Source: Ruminococcus sp. UBA1780 (GTDB lineage: Bacteria > Bacillota > Clostridia > Oscillospirales > Ruminococcaceae). From it: a stretch of DNA of 13,377 nucleotides. A program made the translations under genes and the position numbers. The DNA is taken from the NCBI GenBank assembly GCA_002315235.1, contig DCGK01000123.1, forward strand, positions 1 through 13,377, read 5' to 3'. A model generated the notes under the pieces. The model was given only the letters and a program-made list of their open reading frames with translations, was not told the origin of the DNA and did not search any database. Below are positions 1 through 6,860 of this stretch, one piece after another (position 1 is the first letter of the stretch; each line of letters begins with the position of its first letter).

Positions 1-628
1 TGGCAGAGCATTCGATATGCCAGCCCGGTCTTCCGTGACCCCATGGTGATTCCCAGTACGGCTCGCCTGGCTTTGCAGCCTTCCATACAGCAAAATCAAG
101 CGCATCCTCCTTCTGGTCACTTACGTCTATACGTGCGCCTGCCTTAAGTTCATCAATAGGCATTTTTGAAAGCTTGCCGTAGTCCTCAAACTTTGAAGTT
201 CTGAAATAAACATCTCCGTTTGATTCATATGCATATCCCTTTTCAACAAGAGTCTTTACAATATCAATGATAATATCCATGCTTTCTGTAACCTTCGGAT
301 GTACATCCGCATCCATTACGTTAAGGCCATGTGCATCCTTTTTGTATTCGGCAATGTACTTTTCTGAGATTTCGATTGAAGGAACGCCTTCTTCGTTGGC
401 CTTCTTTATAATCTTGTCATCAACGTCAGTAAAATTCTGAACATACTTAACCTTGTATCCTCTGTATGTAAGATATCTTCTGAGAACGTCAAATGAGCAG
501 ATTGGTCTTGCATTTCCTATATGAATGTAGTTGTAAACTGTAGGTCCGCATGCGTAAATGTTTACTACACCGTCAGTTATAGGCTTAAGCTCTTCCTTTT
601 TTCTTGTCATGGTATTGTAGATAATCAT
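1..628 (-). CDS. cysS: Cysteinyl-tRNA synthetase, N-terminal part (3' end outside window)
   Basis: Class I aminoacyl-tRNA synthetase that charges tRNA-Cys with cysteine in the cytoplasm. The visible 209 residues run from the ATG at 628 to the window edge, so the C-terminal half is missing because of the window, not a mutation. Residues 25-41 hold the family signature YACGPTVYN followed by the HIGH-type motif HIGN (36-39) and ARP. Cys27 and Cys207 (in WHIECSA) fit the zinc-binding ligands of CysS. The FTDVDDK stretch (66-72) and PGWHIEC segment (201-207) are also characteristic. The start is set by a CAGGAGAG ribosome binding site about 7 bases upstream. The gene is preceded by a T-box leader with a Cys specifier, which agrees with its identity and means expression should rise when tRNA-Cys is uncharged. 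Identification is close to certain. Confidence 0.97.
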   Translation of the reverse strand, partial: MIIYNTMTRKKEELKPITDGVVNIYACGPTVYNYIHIGNARPICSFDVLRRYLTYRGYKVKYVQNFTDVDDKIIKKANEEGVPSIEISEKYIAEYKKDAHGLNVMDADVHPKVTESMDIIIDIVKTLVEKGYAYESNGDVYFRTSKFEDYGKLSKMPIDELKAGARIDVSDQKEDALDFAVWKAAKPGEPYWESPWGHGRPGWHIECSA

Positions 629-660
629 ATTAAATCTCTCCTGTTCTGAATTATTTACAT

Positions 661-702
661 AAAAAAGCCTCCTGCAGCAACGTAAAAGTCACTGCAGGAG
701 GC
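661..702 (-). terminator. Intrinsic terminator of the cysS T-box
   Basis: On the minus strand an 11-bp GC-rich stem (GCCTCCTGCAG pairing with CTGCAGGAGGC) is followed directly by six T residues. It lies just after the T-box sequence and about 32 bases before the cysS start. It is the conditional terminator that competes with the antiterminator fold. Confidence 0.93.
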
Positions 703-936
703 GGTATTCCGCGGTTCCACTCCTGGTTTATTGCTTAAAATCCTTAACGCGGATTAAACGTGGACAGATACTGCAGTGTTCCCTGTCCCGGCTGGCAGCC
801 GCACTTCACATCCCCGGAATATACCGATCCCAGCACCCGGTACTCTCTTTGATTCCTCAGGCAATACTACTTTTGCTGTTACGCCTTTGATTTTATGATG
901 AAATGAGCTATAATTACAGTGTATGTATAGCGTTCA
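661..936 (-). promoter_or_regulatory. T-box riboswitch leader of cysS, specifier UGC (Cys)
   Basis: Read on the minus strand, this untranslated leader shows T-box landmarks in the right order: an AGTAGTA-type specifier-loop element (about 861-869), AGAGAG (843-848), a Stem I terminal loop of the form ACCG...GGTGCTGGGAT...CGGT (about 822-841), GTGAAG followed by TGC (801-803) as specifier codon, the T-box proper GTGGAACCGCGG (709-720) and then an intrinsic terminator. T-box RNAs bind the cognate tRNA through the specifier. Uncharged tRNA pairs its NCCA end with the T-box bulge and stabilises the antiterminator. The UGC specifier matches the cysS gene that follows. The 5' end is inferred from the promoter at 943-971. 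Confidence 0.94.
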
Positions 937-942
937 CTATCT

Positions 943-971
943 ATTATAACCTATAAGGTGCAGGTTTACAA
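943..971 (-). promoter_or_regulatory. Sigma-A-type promoter for the cysS T-box transcript
   Basis: On the minus strand TTGTAA (966-971) and TATAAT (943-948) are separated by 17 bases. The start point expected near 936 fits the 5' end of the T-box leader. The promoter diverges from the sigma-factor gene on the plus strand. Confidence 0.7.
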
Positions 972-1007
972 GCTTTTTTCAGTTCCGGAAAATTTTTTTA
1001 TTATTTA

Positions 1008-1036
1008 TGTAACCTTTATGGTGTCTGTACCGTTTT
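1008..1036 (+). promoter_or_regulatory. Possible ECF-type (autoregulatory) promoter of the sigma/anti-sigma pair
   Basis: TGTAACC (1008-1014) and CGTTTT (1031-1036) are separated by 16 bases. This resembles the AAC-containing -35 and CGT-type -10 used by many ECF sigma factors. The predicted start near 1042 leaves a short leader before the AAAGGAGG ribosome binding site at 1056-1063. ECF sigma genes often transcribe themselves, so the position makes sense. The match is by eye only and unverified. Confidence 0.4.
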
Positions 1037-1074
1037 ATTTCTGTAAGGACCTTACAAAAGGAGGAAAAGTCATT

Positions 1075-1563
1075 ATGCAGAGTCAGGCTGAATTCGAACA
1101 GATACTGCGAAAATACGGCGACAGCATTTACCGTATCGCACTTGTTCATACTCAGAATGAAATGGATGCACAGGACATAGTGCAGGAAGTCTTTTTAAAA
1201 TACGCGGGATCCCGGGATACATTCAGTTCAGATGAACATCTGAAGGCCTGGCTTATCAGAGTCACAATTAACAGATGTACTGACCTGAAACGATCAGCAT
1301 GGAACAGAAAAACAACAGAACTTAAGGATGAGATTATTCCTGCCATGGAATTTATTCCTGATGAAAGCGGCGTTTACAGTGCTGTAATGAATCTCCCGGC
1401 AAAATACAGAGATGTAATTCATCTGTTTTACTACGAAGGATACAGCATCAGGGAAATAAGCAGTATCACCGGGCAGAAGGAAAATGCTGTTAAAACTCAG
1501 CTTTCACGCGGAAGATCAATTCTGAAAAATGCACTGAAGGGAGAATACGACCATGAGCTTTAA
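1075..1563 (+). CDS. ECF-type RNA polymerase sigma factor
   Basis: A 162-residue sigma-70 family protein of ECF size that directs RNA polymerase to a specific promoter set. Region 2 covers about residues 7-75, including the DAQDIVQEVFLKYA segment (31-44) that corresponds to core-binding region 2.2 and a WLIRVTINRCTD helix (59-70). Region 4 covers about 103-155 with LPAKYRDVIHLFYYEGYS (107-124) and the helix-turn-helix IREISSITGQKENAVKTQLS (125-144). The reading frame is open further upstream, but the ATG at 1075 is chosen. It is preceded by a strong AAAGGAGG site at 12-19 bases, and the upstream extension would cover the divergent cysS promoter and is not sigma-like. The gene overlaps the following membrane protein by 11 bases, typical of a sigma/anti-sigma pair. 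Regulon and subgroup are unknown. Confidence 0.93.
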   Translation: MQSQAEFEQILRKYGDSIYRIALVHTQNEMDAQDIVQEVFLKYAGSRDTFSSDEHLKAWLIRVTINRCTDLKRSAWNRKTTELKDEIIPAMEFIPDESGVYSAVMNLPAKYRDVIHLFYYEGYSIREISSITGQKENAVKTQLSRGRSILKNALKGEYDHEL

Positions 1564-2551
1564 TGATAAATACAGAAATGAAATGAACAGCCGAAAGCTC
1601 AGCGATGATTTCATAAAGAACCTGGCAGCCAGAATGGCTGAAGAAGCCGGAAAATCCGAATCTCAGAGCATGATCAAAGCAGAAAAAACCACAGAAGCAG
1701 ATACGGTTTCATACAGAAAAACCAGCACCGTGAAAGGATTAAAAATAACAGCTGCCATTGCTGCAGCCGCTGCATTTGTTATTGTGTTCAGTTCAGTGCT
1801 GAACAGCCTTCCGGAGCACAGCGGAACCATCAGTGTCTCTCCGGCATCAACACAAACCTCCTTTGTAACGGAACCGGAAACCACGCTTAAACCTGGCGAT
1901 TCCGGAAAAAGCGGAGAAAACACCGCAGCTGATACATCTGCTCCTTCTTCAGACAGCATACTGACTGTTACCCTGATATCTGAAACCGCTGACAGCAAAA
2001 TCACAGCAGAAGAAACCACTGCGATTACGGTAAGTACAGCAAAATCTCCGGAAGAAGAACAGGATGACAGTATATATACGGAAAACGCATATGAGATATT
2101 TGAAGCATTCAATACAGCCGACAGCATGCGTGTCGGCTACGGCATTGAAACCAGCGAAAGCAGATCATTTTTGTATCATGAATCCGACAACGAGCCTGAC
2201 TACACATACATTTCAGTTACAGACAGACGTTTCAGTTCGCTGTCTGACATTTCAGATTTTCTGAACAGATATTTTACCGAAAATGTAATCGAAAGCAGAT
2301 TTGACCTTTTGACAACGCACAGATTTCGTGAACAGGACGGAGAGCTTTATGTCACACAGACTCCGACATCCTTCGGATATCAGTGGAGTTCAGATGAAAT
2401 ATCATACAGAGACAAAACCGATACGTCATTTACAATGAGCAGAACCTATTATGATTTCGGTTCCGAATCCGAGCTGGTTCTCCATATGGTAAAATCTGAC
2501 TCATATCCGGGCTGGAAAGTAGACTCTGCCGAATTTCTTCCGGCTTACTGA
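1553..2551 (+). CDS. Single-pass membrane anti-sigma factor candidate with extracytoplasmic sensor-like domain
   Basis: A 332-residue protein whose ATG lies inside the end of the sigma gene, with AAGGGAG at 1537-1543, so translation is probably coupled. Layout: a charged cytoplasmic N-terminus (1-60) with a helical stretch around DDFIKNLAARMAEEAG, one membrane helix (about 62-86, alanine-rich), a long Thr/Ser/Glu/Pro-rich linker (about 88-172), and a globular C-terminal domain (about 174-332). The role as anti-sigma factor is inferred from gene order, overlap and topology. There is no obvious zinc-binding ZAS motif (H-x3-C-x2-C). By eye the C-terminal domain follows the pattern of IseA-type DL-endopeptidase inhibitors: FLNRYFT, GELYVTQT, a Trp near 278 and GWKVDS near the end. 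That suggests a cell-wall signal, but the likeness is weak and needs a profile search. An alternative is simply an uncharacterised sigma-linked membrane protein. Confidence 0.8.
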   Translation: MSFNDKYRNEMNSRKLSDDFIKNLAARMAEEAGKSESQSMIKAEKTTEADTVSYRKTSTVKGLKITAAIAAAAAFVIVFSSVLNSLPEHSGTISVSPASTQTSFVTEPETTLKPGDSGKSGENTAADTSAPSSDSILTVTLISETADSKITAEETTAITVSTAKSPEEEQDDSIYTENAYEIFEAFNTADSMRVGYGIETSESRSFLYHESDNEPDYTYISVTDRRFSSLSDISDFLNRYFTENVIESRFDLLTTHRFREQDGELYVTQTPTSFGYQWSSDEISYRDKTDTSFTMSRTYYDFGSESELVLHMVKSDSYPGWKVDSAEFLPAY

Positions 2552-2612
2552 TCTGCATATCAGCCGTTACCGGCAGCCGGTTCATGAAACGCTGCTTCAT
2601 ACCACCTTTATG

Positions 2613-2650
2613 AATGAACCCCCTCCGTAATCCGGAAGGGGTTCATTTTT
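2613..2650 (+). terminator. Intrinsic terminator after the sigma/anti-sigma operon
   Basis: ATGAACCCC (2614-2622) pairs with GGGGTTCAT (2638-2646). An inner TCCG/CGGA stem lies around a TAAT loop, and T residues follow on the plus strand. It lies between two convergent genes. The minus-strand side has a poorer T tract, so it serves mainly the plus strand. Confidence 0.85.
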
Positions 2651-2667
2651 GTATAAATCGCAGATTT

Positions 2668-4176
2668 TTATTCGTCAGCACCTTCGCCTCTTGCCAGGGC
2701 TTCGGCCTGAATTTTCTGAATATCCTCATGCATTGATAGCATCGGTTCAGTCTTTTTATTTCTCATGTGTCTGTCAACATAGTTCTTTGTACATCTGTAA
2801 ACCACAGGTGAAAGGGCAAGAACGCCTATCAGGTTAGGAATCATCATCAGTCCGTTGAATGTATCTGACAGATCCCATGCAAGATTTTCCTTCATAACTG
2901 CTCCGCCAAAGATTGCTGCAACAAATACAATCTTGTAGAATATTACGGATTTTTCGCCGCAGAGATATTCCATAGCCTTGCTTCCGTAATGGCTCCATCC
3001 GAGTGAAGTCGAAAAAGCAAACAGAAGAAGTGCAAGTGCTACAAACTTTGAGCCGACTGCACCGAATGAGTTTTCAAATGCAAGCGCAACAAGACCGCCT
3101 GTGTTTTCTATTCCGTCTGCAACCCTTCCGGTTTCAAGGTTTACAAGTCCTGATGAAAGAACTGCAAAAGATGTGAGTGTGCACACAACAATCGTATCCG
3201 TAAACACTTCAAATATGCCCCACATTCCCTGGTGTACAGGTTCCTTTACGTTCGAGTTTGAATGAACCATAACTGATGAACCCAGACCGGCTTCATTTGA
3301 GAAAACGCCTCTCTTCATACCCATCTGCACTGCCATCTTAACGCCTGAACCTACAATACCGCCGGCTGCCGCTCTCATTCCGAATGCGCCTTTGAAAACA
3401 GCGGAAAATACAGCCCCGAACTGATCAATGTGAATTACACAGATTGCAACTGTTCCGACAAGATATGCAAGTACCATTACAGGTACGATTTTTTCAGTTA
3501 CTGCAGCAATACGCTTGATACCGCCTATAACAACCAGTCCGGCGATAATTACAAGAACTATGCCCGTGATATATTCCGGTATGCTGAATGATTCACGCAT
3601 ATTTGTTGCAATAGTATTTATCTGGGTCATGTTTCCTATACCAAAGGAAGCAAGCAGACAAAAGATACAGAACAGAACTGAAAGAACAGGTCCGATAACC
3701 TTTCCCCAGCTCTTTGAGCCTACACCGTACTTAAGGTAATACATGGCTCCGCCGCTCCACTCATCCTTGCTGTTCTTTACTCTGTAGAGAATACCAAGAA
3801 CATTTTCCGAAAAGTTTGTCATCATTCCGAAAAAGGCAACTACCCACATCCAGAAAATCGAGCCCGGACCTCCGAGTGCAATTGCAGAAGCAACACCGGC
3901 GATATTTCCCGTGCCGACAGTTGCAGCAAGAGCAGTACAGAGACTCTGGAACTGCGAAATAGACTTGTCTTCCGTATGTTTTGTTATATGTTTATCCTTA
4001 AAAATAGCACCTATCGTGGCACCCATCCATTTTTTAAAATGTAACACCTGATAAAAATTTGTCAGCACCGTCATAAGAACACCGGTAAAGCAAAGAAGTA
4101 TCAGTGCCGGCCAGCCCCAAACAATACTATTTACTGCATCGTTGACAGATGCTACTGTTTCCATAATATTTTCCAT
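2668..4176 (-). CDS. Alanine/glycine:cation (sodium) symporter, AgcS family
   Basis: A 502-residue polytopic membrane protein of the alanine or glycine:cation symporter family, which takes up small neutral amino acids with Na+ or H+. Family landmarks are FQSLCTALAATVGTGNIAGV (76-95), GGPGSIFWMW (102-111), GGAMYYLKYG (142-151) and the highly characteristic KRGVFSNEAGLGSS (288-301). About ten hydrophobic segments are spread over residues 18-460, and a charged cytoplasmic tail follows. The length is normal for the family. The ATG at 4176 is supported by CAGGAG about 11 bases upstream. The gene stands alone, convergent with the anti-sigma gene, and has its own promoter. Substrate (alanine versus glycine) and coupling ion cannot be read from the sequence. 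Confidence 0.95.
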   Translation of the reverse strand: MENIMETVASVNDAVNSIVWGWPALILLCFTGVLMTVLTNFYQVLHFKKWMGATIGAIFKDKHITKHTEDKSISQFQSLCTALAATVGTGNIAGVASAIALGGPGSIFWMWVVAFFGMMTNFSENVLGILYRVKNSKDEWSGGAMYYLKYGVGSKSWGKVIGPVLSVLFCIFCLLASFGIGNMTQINTIATNMRESFSIPEYITGIVLVIIAGLVVIGGIKRIAAVTEKIVPVMVLAYLVGTVAICVIHIDQFGAVFSAVFKGAFGMRAAAGGIVGSGVKMAVQMGMKRGVFSNEAGLGSSVMVHSNSNVKEPVHQGMWGIFEVFTDTIVVCTLTSFAVLSSGLVNLETGRVADGIENTGGLVALAFENSFGAVGSKFVALALLLFAFSTSLGWSHYGSKAMEYLCGEKSVIFYKIVFVAAIFGGAVMKENLAWDLSDTFNGLMMIPNLIGVLALSPVVYRCTKNYVDRHMRNKKTEPMLSMHEDIQKIQAEALARGEGADE

Positions 4177-4238
4177 TGGAATAAAACTCTCCTGTCAGTA
4201 TTTTAAGCCGTCAGCCGCACTTAAGCGAGACAATATTG

Positions 4239-4268
4239 ATTATAACATAAAGCCGCCCTGTTAATCAA
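4239..4268 (-). promoter_or_regulatory. Sigma-A-type promoter of the symporter gene
   Basis: On the minus strand TTGATT (4263-4268) and TATAAT (4239-4244) are 18 bases apart. The -35 element lies inside the loop of the hairpin that ends the upstream pgsA unit, so terminator and promoter are interlocked. Confidence 0.65.
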
Positions 4269-4277
4269 GGCGGCTTT
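4249..4277 (-). terminator. Hairpin terminator after pgsA
   Basis: AAAGCCGCC and GGCGGCTTT form a 9-bp stem around an 11-base loop. It is 60 bases after the pgsA stop on the minus strand. The T tract after the stem is short, so termination may be partial. Confidence 0.65.
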
Positions 4278-4337
4278 GTGATGTTCTAATAAAATAAATA
4301 AATATCAGACCGGTGGTTTGTGCGTTTCCACAATAAA

Positions 4338-4886
4338 TTACTTGTCAGTATCTATATACTTCCAGTAACCCTTAAGATATACACCACCTGAAATGATTGT
4401 CAGACCAGTTGAAATCCAGATGAGAATATCTGACACAAGCCGGAACTTCTCTTCAATTCCGAAGCAGCAGAACAGAAGAATAATAACTATTGCAGCCATT
4501 GTGAACGCTGTTTTAAGCTTTCCCCATATTCCGGCAGCAACAACAACGCCTTCGTTTGCTGTTACAAGTCTCAGGCCCGAAACCATAAACTCTCTTGAGA
4601 TTATGATGATAAGCGGAACAGCTGACATAAGTCCTCTGTCCGTAAAGCAGCAGAGCGCAGCCGCTACAAGAACCTTGTCTGCCAGCGGATCAAGAAATTT
4701 TCCGAAGGTTGTAACCAGATGGTTTTTACGTGCTATATGTCCGTCAAGGGCATCGGTAACCGATGCTGCGACAAAAATAAGAAAAGCGATTATGAAATTT
4801 CCCGGAACTGCTTCCAGATAGAAAAACAGTATAAAAAACGGAACAAGTATAACTCTTAAAAGAGTAAGTTTATTCGGCAGATTCAT
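4338..4886 (-). CDS. pgsA: CDP-diacylglycerol--glycerol-3-phosphate 3-phosphatidyltransferase
   Basis: Membrane enzyme that makes phosphatidylglycerophosphate from CDP-diacylglycerol and sn-glycerol-3-phosphate, the committed step to phosphatidylglycerol and cardiolipin. The 182 residues are the usual length. The CDP-alcohol phosphotransferase signature is complete: D45-x2-D48-G49-x2-A52-R53-x8-G62-x3-D66-x3-D70. The N-terminus MNLPNKLTLLRV is typical of PgsA, and several membrane helices follow (about 10-44, 73-100, 115-175). Its start overlaps the end of rimO by 17 bases on the same strand, so the two are probably translationally coupled. It is the last gene of the recA-recX-rimO-pgsA run. 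Firmicutes often carry pgsA near recA (commonly with cinA between them), and cinA is not present here. Confidence 0.96.
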   Translation of the reverse strand: MNLPNKLTLLRVILVPFFILFFYLEAVPGNFIIAFLIFVAASVTDALDGHIARKNHLVTTFGKFLDPLADKVLVAAALCCFTDRGLMSAVPLIIIISREFMVSGLRLVTANEGVVVAAGIWGKLKTAFTMAAIVIILLFCCFGIEEKFRLVSDILIWISTGLTIISGGVYLKGYWKYIDTDK

Positions 4887-6216
4887 CTGTAATTACCTCT
4901 CCTATCAGGTCATAGTCAAGTGTTTCGTTTACAAGCACCTTTACGTACTGGCCCACAGCAAGCTTTTCCTCACTGTCAAAGAATATCTTGCCGTCGATAT
5001 CAGGTGCATCACTCTGTGTTCTTCCGAACCAGCATTCACCCCACTGATCATAGCCTTCAACAACTGCTTCAACAGTTTTACCCATCATGCGCATATTTTT
5101 CTGCTCACTGATAAGCTGCTGCTGTTCCATGATAATTTCCGCACGGTGAGCACGAACCTCCTCGTCAACCTGATCAGGCAGCTGAGCAGCCTTTGTGCCT
5201 TCCTCTTCAGAATAAGGGAAACAGCCAAGCTTGTCAAATTCAGTTTCCTTGATAAATTCGGCCATTGAATTGAACTGCTCCTCAGTTTCTCCCGGGAATC
5301 CCGTAATGAGAGTTGTTCTTATTGTGAGTCCTTCAATTCTTTCCCTGAGTTTTCTGAACAATGCACGAAGCTCAGCCTCTGAGCCGCCTCTTCCCATTGT
5401 CTTGAGAATCTTCTCATCACTGTGCTGTATAGGAATATCCATATATTTTACAATCTTTGGTTCAGAAGCAATTACATCGATAAGTTCATCAGTAATTCTT
5501 TCAGGATAACAGTAAAGAACACGAATCCATTTGAATCCGTCAATTTTACAAAGCTCCCTCAGAAGCTCAGGAAGTCTTGACTTTCCGTAAAGATCCTCAC
5601 CGTAGCGTGTTGAATCCTGGGCAACAACAGCTATCTCTGTAATACCGTTTTCAGCAAGCCACTTTGCTTCCTCAAGAACATTTTCCATAGGAACGCTGCG
5701 GTATTTTCCTCGTATCATCGGAATTGCGCAGTATGTACAGCAGTTGCTGCAGCCCTCTGCAATCTTGAGATATGTGAAGAAAGGCAGTGTTGAAATAATT
5801 CTCTTTCCTGTAAGCTCAAGATCAAGCTTATCCTTAAACTCAACCACGTGCTGGTTTGCAAGAACCCTGTCAATAATGTCAATAATATCATTGTCTCCGC
5901 TGATACCTGTAACGGCATCAACTTCATTTTTGAATTCCTCCGCAAGCTCCTCTTTATAGCGCTGTGCAAGGCATCCTGTTACAATGAGTTTCCTGACCGT
6001 TCCCTCTTCCTTGAGCTTTGCAAGCTCGAGAATAGTCTCTATAGCCTCTTCCTTTGCAGACTGGATAAATCCGCATGTATTGATTACAACAACATTTGCC
6101 TTTGCGGGATCAGTTACAATTTCATATCCGCGTTCACGGATTTTGTAAAGCATTCTTTCACTGTCAACAAGGTTTTTGGAACATCCAAGTGACACCATAC
6201 CGATTTTAACAGGCAT
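4870..6216 (-). CDS. rimO: Ribosomal protein S12 (Asp) methylthiotransferase
   Basis: Radical SAM enzyme of 448 residues that adds a methylthio group to the conserved Asp of ribosomal protein S12. The N-terminal MTTase domain carries three cysteines for the auxiliary 4Fe-4S cluster: C12 (in SLGCSKN), C48 (in NTCGF) and C82 (in TGCLAQR). The radical SAM cluster motif C156-x3-C160-x2-C163 lies in EGCSNCCTYCAIPMIRG. A C-terminal TRAM domain (about 378-445) follows. The SLGCSKNLVDSE start and the CSNCCTYC spacing point to RimO rather than MiaB. I choose the ATG at 6216. The frame also has a TTG at 6225, but that abuts the AAGGTGG site and could not be used with it. The gene is 23 bases downstream of recX and overlaps pgsA. 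Confidence 0.96.
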   Translation of the reverse strand: MPVKIGMVSLGCSKNLVDSERMLYKIRERGYEIVTDPAKANVVVINTCGFIQSAKEEAIETILELAKLKEEGTVRKLIVTGCLAQRYKEELAEEFKNEVDAVTGISGDNDIIDIIDRVLANQHVVEFKDKLDLELTGKRIISTLPFFTYLKIAEGCSNCCTYCAIPMIRGKYRSVPMENVLEEAKWLAENGITEIAVVAQDSTRYGEDLYGKSRLPELLRELCKIDGFKWIRVLYCYPERITDELIDVIASEPKIVKYMDIPIQHSDEKILKTMGRGGSEAELRALFRKLRERIEGLTIRTTLITGFPGETEEQFNSMAEFIKETEFDKLGCFPYSEEEGTKAAQLPDQVDEEVRAHRAEIIMEQQQLISEQKNMRMMGKTVEAVVEGYDQWGECWFGRTQSDAPDIDGKIFFDSEEKLAVGQYVKVLVNETLDYDLIGEVITDESAE

Positions 6217-6225
6217 CTGAAACAA

Positions 6226-6232
6226 CCACCTT
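6226..6232 (-). promoter_or_regulatory. Ribosome binding site that sets the rimO start
   Basis: AAGGTGG on the minus strand lies 9 bases before the ATG at 6216 and directly touches the alternative in-frame TTG at 6225. The spacing supports the ATG. Confidence 0.75.
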
Positions 6233-6239
6233 CTGTATT

Positions 6240-6860
6240 TTATTCAAATTCATCGTCATCAGCACATTCCATCATACGAACGGCTGTATTTATATCCTCA
6301 AAGCTGTATCCCTGGCGAACAAGCGCATTTTTCATCTTACGTACCTTGTCCCTGTCATCCAGGTACCCGCTGTACTTTTTTCTTATGATTTCACATATAC
6401 GTTCAGCAGTGTCTTCCTCATATGCAGCAAGAACCTCGTTTACAAGCTCCCTGTCCAGGCCTTTTCTGTACATTTCGTTTGAAGCACGGTAAAATCCGTA
6501 CTTTTTGACTTCAACGTATTTTCTTGCGAGATTTTCAGCGTACCGCCTGTCATTTATTATACCGAGTGAAGCAAGCCTGTCCGTTACATAGTAGCAGATG
6601 TCCTCATCGTAATTTTCAAGGAGCTTCCTGAAAAGCTCCCTGTATGAATAATCACGGTAGTCAATCAGATACAGCGCGCGTTCAGTAGCTCTGCGTCTGT
6701 CAGATGCCAGCATCATCTCTGCATATTTTTCATCACTGATTTCCTTCATGGGCGCAAGGCCGAAATCAGCTACAATCTCCCTGTGAAGATATACCCTGCT
6801 GCCGTCAATTACAGCCTCATATGTTGTACCCTTGTATTTTGCAACCGAGTTTATTATCAC
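6240..6860 (-). CDS. recX: RecX family regulator of RecA
   Basis: A 206-residue helical protein of the RecX family, which binds RecA filaments and modulates (usually inhibits) their activity. Family features are the helical repeats with RATERALYLIDYRDYSYRELFRKLLE (about 57-82), LGIINDRRYAENLARKYVEVKKYG (about 98-121) and the C-terminal KMKNALVRQGYSFEDINTAVR (about 176-196). The start is GTG at 6860, which overlaps the recA stop as GTGA (4 bases), a standard arrangement for translational coupling. No strong separate ribosome binding site is evident. An N-terminal region of about 50 residues before the repeats is usual for Gram-positive RecX. Position directly after recA confirms the call. Confidence 0.93.
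   Translation of the reverse strand: MIINSVAKYKGTTYEAVIDGSRVYLHREIVADFGLAPMKEISDEKYAEMMLASDRRRATERALYLIDYRDYSYRELFRKLLENYDEDICYYVTDRLASLGIINDRRYAENLARKYVEVKKYGFYRASNEMYRKGLDRELVNEVLAAYEEDTAERICEIIRKKYSGYLDDRDKVRKMKNALVRQGYSFEDINTAVRMMECADDDEFE

Noticed and set aside
958..1074. N-terminal extension of the sigma factor frame to 958
   Set aside because: It lacks a ribosome binding site, crosses the cysS promoter and is not sigma-like. The ATG at 1075 has a strong AAAGGAGG.
6217..6225. TTG at 6225 as the rimO start
   Set aside because: It directly abuts the Shine-Dalgarno sequence. The ATG at 6216 has correct spacing and gives the usual N-terminus.
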